Assembly: GCA_945910645.1 (NCBI GenBank)
Contig: CAMDZB010000006.1
Coordinates: 1 to 51,777, forward strand
DNA: 51,777 nucleotides
Direction of reading: 5' to 3'
From: an uncultured Spirochaetaceae bacterium
GTDB taxonomy: Bacteria > Spirochaetota > Spirochaetia > Sphaerochaetales > Sphaerochaetaceae
Part shown: piece after piece, positions 8,942 to 17,130 of the stretch
Numbering within the stretch: the stretch's first letter is position 1
Layout: every line of letters starts with the position of its first letter
Program-made: the position numbers and the translations under genes
Notes under the pieces: model-generated
What the model was told of the DNA's origin: nothing
Databases searched by the model: none
What the model saw: the letters and a program-made list of their open reading frames with translations, nothing else

Positions 8942-10249
8942 ATGAAAAAGTCAGCGCATTGGTTTGAGAAGTTAACGATCCTCATGTTTTGCTTGGTGAT
9001 AATAGGCGTGTTGCATTTTCTCACGTTCACGCTGATTAATAAGGAGTTTATTGAGGAGAAGAGGGACATTGAACGTATATTGTTCGACCTCTACATCGCG
9101 TCAAAGTCCAATGAACAGCGAATTTCAACAATCCTTAAGGATAACGGCGTTGAAGGCATCGCAATCTACGATAAAAGCGGAAAGATGTACTACCACTACG
9201 GAAATACTCCAGTATATGATGATCTTCCGATTAATCAAAATAACTTTGTTCCAGGCACATCCGACCTTGTTATCAAGAAAAACGTGGTTGAATACGTGGG
9301 GTACCCTCAGCAACGAGGAGCTGCAAGTCAAGAAAGGCAAGGCTTTGATCTTGCTCAGTTCATGCGTGAACTAGTAACGCAAAGGAATCAGACACCAATT
9401 GAGGGGCGAATGTTGCCGCTTCAAACCGTGTACGTGAGAAAGGCAGACTCAAGCTTTGCTCATCGGGTGATAGCGCTAAGGGTGATACAGGTGCTATCAA
9501 CTGTGATAATAGCAATGCTCGGCATGGTGCTCTGGCACTACGAAAAGCGTAACGAGATGCTTTTGGAAAAGGTGAACAAGCGTGAGTCAAAGGCAACCAT
9601 GAGTGAGGCTGCACGTACGCTTGCACATGAGATTAAAAATCCACTTTCCACAATCAAAATACAGCTTGCGATACTTAAAAAGACGTCACCTGAGAACGCA
9701 AGTGACTACGATCTTATCGAAAATGAGGTTGAACGCCTACTCACTCTTGCAGATCGCACAACGAACTTCCTCAGCAATCCACTTGGAACTCCAAAGCGCA
9801 TTAAACTCATTCCGTTTATCGCAGAATTCTGCACGCGTTTTGAATACCCATTATTAATCGCAAACGAGCCTGGAACTGATGACATTGCTGTAAACTTTGA
9901 TGAGATAAGACTTAGAAGCATCATAGAAAACCTCATCAAAAACGCGGTAGAGGCGTCGGAAGAGAGAATTAAGAACGAGCACTTGGACTATAAAGAGCCC
10001 ATCAGAATAGAAGTGGCTGAAAAGGGGAAGGCTGGCGTGAGGATCCTTGTGCAAGACAGGGGTGTTGGACTTCCAAAAGGCATAAAGGCAGACGAGCTAT
10101 TTAACGCGTTCTACACCACAAAAATCAAGGGCTCTGGCATTGGACTTTCAATCTGTAGTCAGTTTGTTGAAGCTCAGGGCGGAACAATTAACATATATGA
10201 TCGTGAGGGCGGCGGAAGCGTTGCTGACGTAGTTTTAAAGAGGGCATAG
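8942..10249 (+). CDS. NtrB/AtoS-type sensor histidine kinase
   Basis: A 435-residue membrane kinase. Transmembrane helices are at about 11-33 and 177-200, with an extracytoplasmic sensor domain of about 140 residues between them. The DHp H-box is AARTLAHEIKNPLS (H229). The ATPase domain has the N-box (IIENLIKNAVEAS), G1 (VQDRGVGLP) and G2 (GSGIGLSIC). It lies one base upstream of an NtrC-type regulator, so the two form a sigma-54 two-component system. No Shine-Dalgarno is visible before ATG 8942 and the pckA terminator ends just upstream, so the origin of its transcript is unclear. The sensed signal is unknown. Confidence 0.93.
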   Translation: MKKSAHWFEKLTILMFCLVIIGVLHFLTFTLINKEFIEEKRDIERILFDLYIASKSNEQRISTILKDNGVEGIAIYDKSGKMYYHYGNTPVYDDLPINQNNFVPGTSDLVIKKNVVEYVGYPQQRGAASQERQGFDLAQFMRELVTQRNQTPIEGRMLPLQTVYVRKADSSFAHRVIALRVIQVLSTVIIAMLGMVLWHYEKRNEMLLEKVNKRESKATMSEAARTLAHEIKNPLSTIKIQLAILKKTSPENASDYDLIENEVERLLTLADRTTNFLSNPLGTPKRIKLIPFIAEFCTRFEYPLLIANEPGTDDIAVNFDEIRLRSIIENLIKNAVEASEERIKNEHLDYKEPIRIEVAEKGKAGVRILVQDRGVGLPKGIKADELFNAFYTTKIKGSGIGLSICSQFVEAQGGTINIYDREGGGSVADVVLKRA

Positions 10250-10250
10250 A

Positions 10251-11570
10251 ATGAACATTTTAATAATTGATGATGAGGAGATGCTCAGAAGCCAACTGAT
10301 TAAGTACATGTCGCTTGAGAACATTGAGGCAGAGGGTGCTGCAAACGGACGCGAAGGCATGGATAAGATCGAAAAGCACAGTTACGATGCCGTGATTGTG
10401 GACTTCAGAATGCCGGAGATGGACGGCCTTGAGATGATCAAAAAAGCCCGTAGCCACGGATACCGTATGCCAATCATCATGATGAGCGCACACGGTGAGA
10501 CAAAGGATGCTGTTGAGGCGTTAAAAAGCGGTGCAGACGACTACATTATCAAGCCTTTTGCCCCAGATGAACTTGTGATAAGAGTTAAGCAGTGCATCGA
10601 TTCATTCAAGACCAAAAACTACATAGAATTTGTTAAGAAAAAATCGGAATACACCAATACATTCATAGGCGAGTGCGACGAGATTAAGCACATAAAAGAC
10701 ATGGTTGAGCGCATGAGTTCATCGCTATCAAACGTGTTAATCACAGGCGAAAGTGGCACAGGAAAAGAGGTACTTGCGCGCTACATTCATCATTACTCGC
10801 CCTTCCAGACGGGGCCATTTGTTGCAATCAACATTGCAGGAATTCCTGAAAACCTCATCGAAAGCGAGCTCTTTGGGTATGAAAAGGGCGCGTTTACTGG
10901 TGCAGTCTCACGAAAGGCAGGCCTCTTTGAGCTTGCTCAGGGCGGAACGCTCTTTCTGGATGAGATCGGCGATGCATCTCTCTCGCTTCAGGTGAAGCTC
11001 CTACGCGTGATCCAGGAGAAAACCATCATGAGAGTGGGCGGAACCACATCAATCCCAATCAAGGTACGCTTCATCAGCGCAACAAATAAGAACCTCGAGG
11101 AGATGGTAAAAGAGGGCACATTCAGGGAGGATCTATTCTTTAGAATCAACGTTGTGAACTTCCATCTTCCTCCTCTACGTGAACGAGGGGATGATGTAAT
11201 TCTGCTCTCAAAGGCCATAGTAACTCGTCTTGGCAACAACATGGCATCAAACGTCAAAGGGCTATCAGACGGCGCAATTAAGAAGATTTGCTCGTACAGC
11301 TTCCCTGGTAACATCAGAGAGCTTGAGAATACGCTTGAAAGGGCGATAATCTTCTCAAATGGAGCCTACGTTGATGAAAATGCCCTTGAGTTCTCATCAA
11401 AGGTGACCTTAGGTGCAACTCCTTCAAACGTGGTTACTATGAAGGATGCAGAAATCCTTGCTATCAGGAACGCCCTATCTGCAACGGATAACAACAGGAC
11501 GAAGGCGTCGGAGATGCTTGGAATTTCAAGGCGTTCTCTCATCACCAAAATTGAGGAATACGGGCTTTAA
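10251..11570 (+). CDS. NtrC-family sigma-54-dependent response regulator
   Basis: The 439 residues comprise a receiver domain (D7, D8, phospho-acceptor D51, KPF lysine K101), an AAA+ domain with Walker A GESGTGKE (166-173) and the sigma-54 contact loop GAFTGA (213-218), and a C-terminal Fis-type helix-turn-helix (RTKASEMLGISRRSL). It should hydrolyse ATP to open sigma-54 promoters when phosphorylated by the kinase encoded just upstream. A natural candidate target is the sigma-54 promoter about 4 kb upstream at 6044-6061, but no binding site can be proven here. Confidence 0.95.
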   Translation: MNILIIDDEEMLRSQLIKYMSLENIEAEGAANGREGMDKIEKHSYDAVIVDFRMPEMDGLEMIKKARSHGYRMPIIMMSAHGETKDAVEALKSGADDYIIKPFAPDELVIRVKQCIDSFKTKNYIEFVKKKSEYTNTFIGECDEIKHIKDMVERMSSSLSNVLITGESGTGKEVLARYIHHYSPFQTGPFVAINIAGIPENLIESELFGYEKGAFTGAVSRKAGLFELAQGGTLFLDEIGDASLSLQVKLLRVIQEKTIMRVGGTTSIPIKVRFISATNKNLEEMVKEGTFREDLFFRINVVNFHLPPLRERGDDVILLSKAIVTRLGNNMASNVKGLSDGAIKKICSYSFPGNIRELENTLERAIIFSNGAYVDENALEFSSKVTLGATPSNVVTMKDAEILAIRNALSATDNNRTKASEMLGISRRSLITKIEEYGL

Positions 11571-11600
11571 AACTTGCTGATAAGTAACCCCATTCACTCA

Positions 11601-11632
11601 TTGCAAAACAAAAATTAATTTAGTACTATAAT
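11601..11632 (+). promoter_or_regulatory. promoter of the SurA-N-like gene (leaderless)
   Basis: TTGCAA (11601-11606) followed by TACTAT (11624-11629, 17-nt spacer) or TATAAT (11627-11632, 20-nt spacer). Either -10 puts initiation within about 2 nt of ATG 11638; there is no Shine-Dalgarno. Confidence 0.6.
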
Positions 11633-11637
11633 TAGAT

Positions 11638-12660
11638 ATGGATAAGAAACGTTCAACTTCTGGCGATAACAGTGCAGTAATAAAGCCAAAAAAGCATCAC
11701 AGTGCTCCACATTTTATGAGAAACATCGGTTGGTACTTTGCAATTTTAATCGTAGCAATATTGATAGTAATCATGGCAGTGCCATCAGTTAGCGTGTTTT
11801 CGTCACGTGGCAGAGGCGAGGGTTATACCTTTGGTAAGTTCGGCAATAGAAATATTGAATTTACAGACGGTTCATACATGCTCTACGCTTACAACGGCAT
11901 TATGCAGCAATACTCACAGTACTTCGACAATACTCAGTTGAACAATATGCAGATGTCAATAATGCAGCAGGCATTCCAGACAGGCGCAGTCTCTGAAGGC
12001 ACAAGCTATTACGCATCATCATCAGACATGACTGTTACAGACAAGCAGGTTGACGATTACATCAAAGATGTCTACACAGACCAAGACGGCAAGTTCAACA
12101 GAAACGCATGGGCTAGCCTATCCACAGGAGAAAAGGCAAGAATCAGACGCTTTGCTAAAAACGAGATTATCCAGAACTCATTCATCGATGACATCAAGAC
12201 TGTAACTATTCCAAAAGGTGAGATTGAACTCATCAAGAGCTACAAGCAGGAACAGAACAACAAGGATGCAGAAAAGCAGAATGAAAACAATGCTAATGCA
12301 GCAGCATCAGCAGAAGGTGCAGAGGCGGCACCTATAGAACCAGTAGCACCTGTAATCGTTACAGATGCAATCGTGATTAAGGACATCAGGGATACCGCAA
12401 CAGAGCGCTATAGTTCTGCACTCCTTTCATCACCAAAGCTTACAGACAATTTTGTAGATACATACAACAAGAGGATCCTTCCAATTATCGAAGCTAACAA
12501 GAGAGCAGCAGAAGAGGCTGAGGCTAACGCTGCAGTAAGCACAGTTGAGGAAAATCCAAACCCAATCGTTACAGATGAGACTACAGATGATGTAAACAGA
12601 GATAGCATTACTGCTGACGTTGCGTTGGATGACGTTCAGGCGGAGGATGCTCAGAACTAA
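11638..12660 (+). CDS. membrane-anchored SurA N-terminal-like protein
   Basis: A 340-residue protein with a basic cytoplasmic N-terminus (about 28 residues), one membrane helix (about 30-52) and a large extracytoplasmic part. The region around 60-200 is helical and resembles the N-terminal chaperone-like domain of SurA/PpiD proteins (VTDKQVDDYIKDVYTDQDGKFNRNAW). No parvulin isomerase domain is visible. Instead there is an Ala/Glu/Asn-rich low-complexity linker (about 205-245) and an acidic C-terminal tail. It may help fold exported proteins. The stop codon overlaps the next start (TAATG), so it is coupled with cvpA and holB. Family assignment is tentative. Confidence 0.6.
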   Translation: MDKKRSTSGDNSAVIKPKKHHSAPHFMRNIGWYFAILIVAILIVIMAVPSVSVFSSRGRGEGYTFGKFGNRNIEFTDGSYMLYAYNGIMQQYSQYFDNTQLNNMQMSIMQQAFQTGAVSEGTSYYASSSDMTVTDKQVDDYIKDVYTDQDGKFNRNAWASLSTGEKARIRRFAKNEIIQNSFIDDIKTVTIPKGEIELIKSYKQEQNNKDAEKQNENNANAAASAEGAEAAPIEPVAPVIVTDAIVIKDIRDTATERYSSALLSSPKLTDNFVDTYNKRILPIIEANKRAAEEAEANAAVSTVEENPNPIVTDETTDDVNRDSITADVALDDVQAEDAQN

Positions 12661-13169
12661 TGAGCTTTACGGTAATTGACGGCGTAATACTTCTAATATT
12701 TGTCGCAGGCGGAATAGTTGTTGCACTTAAGGGTTTCTTTGCGGAGCTCGGATCAAAGGCAAGCTATTTTATTGGCTTTCTTGTGTCTATGATGTTCACG
12801 CGCCGTCTTGCATACTTTGTTGCAAACTCACTTGATATACAGCAGTTGTTGCCAGTTTCGCTTATCACGTTTCTTGTGTTGTTTTACATTGGATTTTTGC
12901 TCTGTAGGGTGCTTGCAAACGTTTTAACAAAGGCTATAGAAGGGGTCAAGCTCGAGGTGATAAACAAGACGCTCGGATTCTTCCTTGGTATCATTGAAGC
13001 GTTCGTTTGTATATCACTTGTGCTCTATATCCTACGCTACCAAACCCTCTTTAACCTTACAAACGTGCTTAATAACTCATTTATGTATACACGCATTTTT
13101 GAACCTATCTACGACTGGATTTCAAGGGCGGGGATAGTGGATCAAATATCACAGAGCATCGGCACTTAA
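12660..13169 (+). CDS. cvpA: CvpA-family membrane protein
   Basis: The 169-residue protein matches the CvpA family: a first helix VIDGVILLIFVAGGIVVALKG followed by GFFAEL, and about four transmembrane segments. CvpA proteins are inner-membrane proteins needed for colicin V export and envelope stress tolerance in enterobacteria; their molecular role is not defined. It overlaps the previous gene by one base and is followed one base later by holB. Confidence 0.82.
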   Translation: MSFTVIDGVILLIFVAGGIVVALKGFFAELGSKASYFIGFLVSMMFTRRLAYFVANSLDIQQLLPVSLITFLVLFYIGFLLCRVLANVLTKAIEGVKLEVINKTLGFFLGIIEAFVCISLVLYILRYQTLFNLTNVLNNSFMYTRIFEPIYDWISRAGIVDQISQSIGT

Positions 13170-13170
13170 A

Positions 13171-14331
13171 ATGCTTGAGAAAACAAAAGCAATTCAACCA
13201 AAGGTACAAGGCGACTTAGTAAGAGCATTTAACGAAAATAGATTCCCACGTTCAGTACTCTTTGCAGGCGGACGCTATACAGGGCGTTTGACATCTTCCC
13301 TTGAGTGCGCAAAGGAATTGCTTCACGTTGATAACTTATACAGAAACATCCCAAATTTATATCTATCGCTTTCACGCTCGTACGCTACGGACTTATCGGC
13401 AAAGGCAAGTCTTTATAAGAAGCACCTTACGCGTAGCTCATTCCAGAACTTTCTTGATACGTTTTTTATCGTATTGCTGTCAGAGTCGTTTGCATCAATG
13501 CGCGAGGAATATGGTGTTAAGGCAACTAAAGACTCGGACAGTGCAGGTGAGCTCATCAACACATTCAATGCGCTTTTGGATATTTCTGACTTGTACGACG
13601 ATAAGGATAGGGTTGAACCGCTTATAGACAAGGTGTTGAAGCTTTCTGATAAGATCAAGCCATCCCCTGTTTTTTCAATCAAGGATGTGAGGGCGTTTAA
13701 GGCATCATCTGAGCTTCATACCGCAGAAGGAGGGGCGCGAATCTACATTGTGGAAGGGCTTGAAAATGCGAGCATTGGCGCAAAAAACGCCTTTCTTAAG
13801 CTTCTTGAGGAGCCGCCTGAAAATTCATATATCTTTATCCTTAGCGAGGTTAAGGAGCGCCTTCTTGAGACTATCCTGTCGCGTCTGACTACTTTTACAT
13901 TCCTTCCGCTTCCAAACAGCGTTAAGAACGGCATAATTGTGTCGTATAACGAGGATGGACGCAAGTTCGATTCGCTTGAGGACTTCTTCCTCACAATCGG
14001 ATTTGAAGAGAGCAACGTAATCAAGACGATGGCAAAGGACTTTGCTTGTTTTACGCTCTCAAATAAGGATCTCAGCAAGGCGCGTGAGATTGCACTACAA
14101 TTTGCCGCAAAGAGCAAGGAAGGAAACGCAAAGACGCCGTATCTACTTAAAATCTTCTCAAACGAGGTATTTATTGAGGGTAAGAGGATACTAAGCGAGC
14201 GCGAGGAGAGCACATATTACTTACAGGCACTGCTTACATCGCTTTCAAAAGCAGAATCGCGCGTGAATGCATACAACCAGTCTCTACGTAACTCGCTACT
14301 CATCCTATTGGACGATTTAATAAAGTTGTAG
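13171..14331 (+). CDS. holB: DNA polymerase III clamp-loader subunit delta-prime-like
   Basis: The 386-residue protein has the delta-prime/DnaX-like clamp-loader core: LFAGGRYTGR near the N-terminus in place of a working P-loop, the GAKNAFLKLLEEPPENSYIFIL sensor region and the downstream LSRLTTF arginine-finger-like segment (SRC motif replaced by LSRL). It would help load the sliding clamp at replication forks. The Walker A lysine is not seen, which is usual for delta-prime. It begins one base after cvpA without an obvious Shine-Dalgarno and is probably translated by coupling. Confidence 0.8.
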   Translation: MLEKTKAIQPKVQGDLVRAFNENRFPRSVLFAGGRYTGRLTSSLECAKELLHVDNLYRNIPNLYLSLSRSYATDLSAKASLYKKHLTRSSFQNFLDTFFIVLLSESFASMREEYGVKATKDSDSAGELINTFNALLDISDLYDDKDRVEPLIDKVLKLSDKIKPSPVFSIKDVRAFKASSELHTAEGGARIYIVEGLENASIGAKNAFLKLLEEPPENSYIFILSEVKERLLETILSRLTTFTFLPLPNSVKNGIIVSYNEDGRKFDSLEDFFLTIGFEESNVIKTMAKDFACFTLSNKDLSKAREIALQFAAKSKEGNAKTPYLLKIFSNEVFIEGKRILSEREESTYYLQALLTSLSKAESRVNAYNQSLRNSLLILLDDLIKL

Positions 14332-14337
14332 TATACT
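14308..14337 (+). promoter_or_regulatory. promoter of the receiver-less sigma-54 activator (leaderless)
   Basis: TTGGAC (14308-14313), 18-nt spacer, TATACT (14332-14337). Only 7 nt lie between the -10 box and ATG 14345, and there is no Shine-Dalgarno. The -35 box lies inside the 3' end of holB. Confidence 0.6.
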
Positions 14338-14344
14338 TTTAGAC

Positions 14345-15448
14345 ATGGCAAAATCGGGCGAAAAAGCACTAGTCGTAATGCCACCTACAACAGGTGGAGT
14401 TCAAGACGGCAGAAAGGGCATTGACGAGATCATCACAAACAGTTCTCCTATGGCTCATATTGTCGAGATGGTGCTGCGTATTGCCCCGTCAAACCTTAGC
14501 ATATTGATCACAGGTGAATCGGGTGTGGGAAAGCAGGTGGTTGCTGAGGCTATACACACGTCATCTGGACGCAAGGGTGCATTTGTGGACACCCACTGCG
14601 CAGCCTTTTCTCCAACGCTTCTTGAAGATGAGCTATTCGGACACGAAAAGGGTGCTTTTACAGGCGCAATTACATCCAAAAAAGGCATATTTGAAAAGGC
14701 AAACGGTGGAACGCTATTCCTTGATGAAATTGGCGAAATAGATCCAACTGTACAGGTAAAGTTGCTTAAAGTACTTGAGGAGAAGAAATTCACGCCTCTT
14801 GGATCCGATAAAGAGATCAAGAGCGACTTCAGGTTAGTATCCGCAACAAACCGAGACCTTAAAAAGGAAGTTGAGGAAGGGAGATTCCGGGAGGATCTCT
14901 ACTACCGCATCAACAAGATGAACCTCGACATCCCGCCACTCAGGGAGCGTAAAAGCGACATTGTAGCGCTTGCATCCTCGTTTTTAGAGCGTTACTCGCG
15001 TGAGAATAAGAAAAACATCCAGGGATTTACGGAGGAAACTGCAAAGATCCTTCTTACGTACAAGTGGCCTGGTAACATCAGGGAGCTTCAGAACGTGATT
15101 GAGGCAAGTACGGTGCTTGCAGACGGCTCGTTTATCACAAAGGATGACCTCCCGATGTATCTTCAGCATCTAGACGTCTCTGATAACATCAAGACTGAAG
15201 ACATTCCAATCATCCATAGCGACGAAAGGCGAGAGACCATCCGTAAGGAAGATCAGGATGAGCCTACAACCATCATAAACAAGGGTTACGAGACTCAGTC
15301 GGGGCGCTATGTATCAATTAAACTTGGAACTCTCAAGGAGATGGAGAGGGATCTTATCAAAGCCACGCTTGACTTCTACGGTGGCAATAAAACGCAGGCG
15401 GCGATTGCACTTGGCGTAAATAGAAAAACGCTAGCCAATAACAGCTAG
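14345..15448 (+). CDS. sigma-54-dependent transcriptional activator without receiver domain
   Basis: A 367-residue AAA+ activator. A short N-terminus of about 30 residues replaces the usual regulatory domain. Walker A is GESGVGKQ (57-64) and the sigma-54 contact loop is GAFTGA (103-108); the arginine-finger region follows. The C-terminus begins a Fis-type helix-turn-helix (NKTQAAIALGVNRKTL) but stops right after it, ending ANNS, so the last part of the recognition helix (usually like RKLKEYG) is missing. The stop codon lies inside the hairpin that terminates the convergent groES gene. It may act constitutively or through a partner protein, as PspF does. DNA binding could be weakened. Confidence 0.92.
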   Translation: MAKSGEKALVVMPPTTGGVQDGRKGIDEIITNSSPMAHIVEMVLRIAPSNLSILITGESGVGKQVVAEAIHTSSGRKGAFVDTHCAAFSPTLLEDELFGHEKGAFTGAITSKKGIFEKANGGTLFLDEIGEIDPTVQVKLLKVLEEKKFTPLGSDKEIKSDFRLVSATNRDLKKEVEEGRFREDLYYRINKMNLDIPPLRERKSDIVALASSFLERYSRENKKNIQGFTEETAKILLTYKWPGNIRELQNVIEASTVLADGSFITKDDLPMYLQHLDVSDNIKTEDIPIIHSDERRETIRKEDQDEPTTIINKGYETQSGRYVSIKLGTLKEMERDLIKATLDFYGGNKTQAAIALGVNRKTLANNS

Positions 15449-15451
15449 CGT
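15424..15451 (-). terminator. terminator of groES overlapping the activator gene end
   Basis: Perfect 8-bp stem ACGCTAGC / GCTAGCGT (15428-15435 and 15444-15451). Read on the minus strand it is followed by TTTTT, as needed for groES termination; on the plus strand the tail is not T-rich. Confidence 0.8.
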
Positions 15452-15479
15452 CTTAAATTGATTAATGATTTTGCATCAA

Positions 15480-15743
15480 TTATTCGATAACAGCGATGAT
15501 GTCCTCGTTCTTGATGAGAAGATAGTTAACATCTCCATCCTTGAATGAAGTACCAGCGTACTTGTCGTACATAACCTTCTGCTTAACTTTTACAGAAATC
15601 TCTTTGTCTGTACCTACAGCTTCAACAGTACCAATCTGTGTTTTCTCCTGAGCTGACTGTGGGATGTAAATTCCACCCTTTGATTTTTCCTCAGCTTCAC
15701 TAACTCTAACGAGAACTCTATCTCTTAGTGGAGTAATTTTCAT
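15480..15743 (-). CDS. groES: co-chaperonin GroES
   Basis: The 87-residue protein has the GroES fold signature (MKITPLRDRVLVRV at the start, KSKGGIYIP mobile loop, KYAGTSF, YLLIKNEDIIAVIE at the end). It caps GroEL rings during protein folding. GAGGTG before the ATG is a good Shine-Dalgarno. groEL is not adjacent; separate groES and groEL loci also occur in Treponema. No CIRCE inverted repeat is visible upstream, so HrcA control is not supported here. Confidence 0.97.
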   Translation of the reverse strand: MKITPLRDRVLVRVSEAEEKSKGGIYIPQSAQEKTQIGTVEAVGTDKEISVKVKQKVMYDKYAGTSFKDGDVNYLLIKNEDIIAVIE

Positions 15744-15781
15744 ATTTTCACCTCTTATTAATGATATTTTGAACTTTATTA

Positions 15782-15810
15782 ATTATAATCAATTTTACTT
15801 ATAAATACAA
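15782..15810 (-). promoter_or_regulatory. groES promoter
   Basis: Minus strand TTGTAT (15810-15805), 17-nt spacer, TATAAT (15787-15782), about 38 nt upstream of the groES ATG. The surrounding AT-rich divergent region also holds the cysK control region. Confidence 0.7.
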
Positions 15811-15916
15811 ATGCGATTTTTTATGTAATTTGTAATTACTTTGTCGAATCAAATCCAATTGAATTATTATTAAAAAAAAGTGTAAAATTTAACAAAATTG
15901 ATACTTGGAGGAAAAG

Positions 15917-16840
15917 ATGAAAGTATTAAACAACATTACTGAGTCCATTGGCAACACGCCACTTGTTCAGCTTAAAAGCATCGAGAACAAGCACTCATTG
16001 AACGCTCATCTTTTTGCAAAAGCTGAAGGCTTTAACCCTGCAGGTTCTGTAAAAGATCGTATCGCCTATTCAATGATTTCCGAAGCCATTAAGGACGGTA
16101 AACTTAAGGTTGGTTCAACAATTATCGAGCCAACATCAGGAAACACAGGCATAGGGCTTGCTATGGTTGGAGTATCACTTGGATTTAGAGTAATCCTAGT
16201 TATGCCAGAGACTATGTCAGTCGAGAGACGATCTCTAATGAAGATCTACGGAGCTGAAATTGTACTCACAGAGGGTGCAAAGGGCATGCCAGGTGCAATC
16301 GCAAGAGCAAACGAAATGCTCTCTGAGATTCCAAACGCAGTCATTCTTGGACAGTTTGTGAACCCAGCAAATCCTAAAGCTCACTACGAGCATACAGGTC
16401 CGGAGATTTATTCAGCTCTTGATGGAAATGTGGATATCCTCGTTGCAGGCGTTGGCACAGGTGGAACTATCACAGGTGTTGGCAGGTACCTTAAAGAGAA
16501 GAATCCTAACGTAAAGGTAATCGCAGTTGAACCTGCAGGAAGCCCAGTTCTTTCTAAGGGCGTAAAAGGACCACACAAGATTCAGGGAATCGGTGCAGGT
16601 TTTGTTCCTGAAGTTCTCGATACAAAGATCTACGATGAGATCATCACAGTTACAGATGAAGATGCACTTAATAGCGCAAGAGAAGTCTGCGGTGTTGAAG
16701 GACTCTTTGTGGGTATATCATCAGGTGCTGCATTATGGGCTGCACTCAACGTTGCTAAGAGAGCGGAAAACGCAGGTAAAAACATAGTTGCTATTTGCCC
16801 AGACAACGGCGACAGATACCTCTCAATTTACGCAAGTTAA
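15917..16840 (+). CDS. cysK: cysteine synthase A (O-acetylserine sulfhydrylase)
   Basis: The 307-residue PLP enzyme has the Schiff-base lysine K46 in NPAGSVKDR, the PLP phosphate/asparagine loop TSGNTG (73-78), and the glycine-rich GVGTGGTITG. It converts O-acetylserine and sulfide to cysteine. The open frame extends to a TTG at 15905, but the GGAGG Shine-Dalgarno at 15908-15912 sets the start at ATG 15917. It is transcribed divergently from groES. Confidence 0.95.
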   Translation: MKVLNNITESIGNTPLVQLKSIENKHSLNAHLFAKAEGFNPAGSVKDRIAYSMISEAIKDGKLKVGSTIIEPTSGNTGIGLAMVGVSLGFRVILVMPETMSVERRSLMKIYGAEIVLTEGAKGMPGAIARANEMLSEIPNAVILGQFVNPANPKAHYEHTGPEIYSALDGNVDILVAGVGTGGTITGVGRYLKEKNPNVKVIAVEPAGSPVLSKGVKGPHKIQGIGAGFVPEVLDTKIYDEIITVTDEDALNSAREVCGVEGLFVGISSGAALWAALNVAKRAENAGKNIVAICPDNGDRYLSIYAS

Positions 16841-16869
16841 TTAACATAAGAGTATCGATGGGGGATAAT

Positions 16870-17130
16870 ATGAAACATAAGGTTGAGATATGTGTTGGAA
16901 CTGCATGCTTTGTACAAGGAGGGGCAGATCTCCTAACATACAACGAGTTTCTAGACGATGAAGTGCTTTCAAAATGCACTATCGATGGCACAAACTGCTT
17001 CGACGAATGCAAGAAATGCCAGGGTGAGCATAAACCACCATTTGTAAGCATAGATGGCAAGATTTATGGAGAGATGCATAGAGAAAAGCTTTCACGAACG
17101 CTAAGAGAGATTATAAATGCTAGAGATTAA
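16870..17130 (+). CDS. thioredoxin-like [2Fe-2S] ferredoxin (NuoE-type)
   Basis: An 86-residue protein with the pattern CVGTACFVQGG ... CFDECKKC, the four cysteines expected for a thioredoxin-fold [2Fe-2S] protein like the C-terminal half of NuoE/HydC subunits. A GGGGGAT Shine-Dalgarno (from about 16859) fits ATG 16870; longer in-frame starts run back into cysK. It overlaps the hydrogenase gene by 14 nt, so it very likely passes electrons to or from that enzyme. Confidence 0.85.
   Translation: MKHKVEICVGTACFVQGGADLLTYNEFLDDEVLSKCTIDGTNCFDECKKCQGEHKPPFVSIDGKIYGEMHREKLSRTLREIINARD

Noticed and set aside
13413-14213. Long minus-strand frames opposite holB
   Set aside because: Shadows of the coding strand, without start sites or motifs.
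15744-15904. CIRCE heat-shock operator near groES
   Set aside because: No TTAGCACTC/GAGTGCTAA-like dyad is present in the region.
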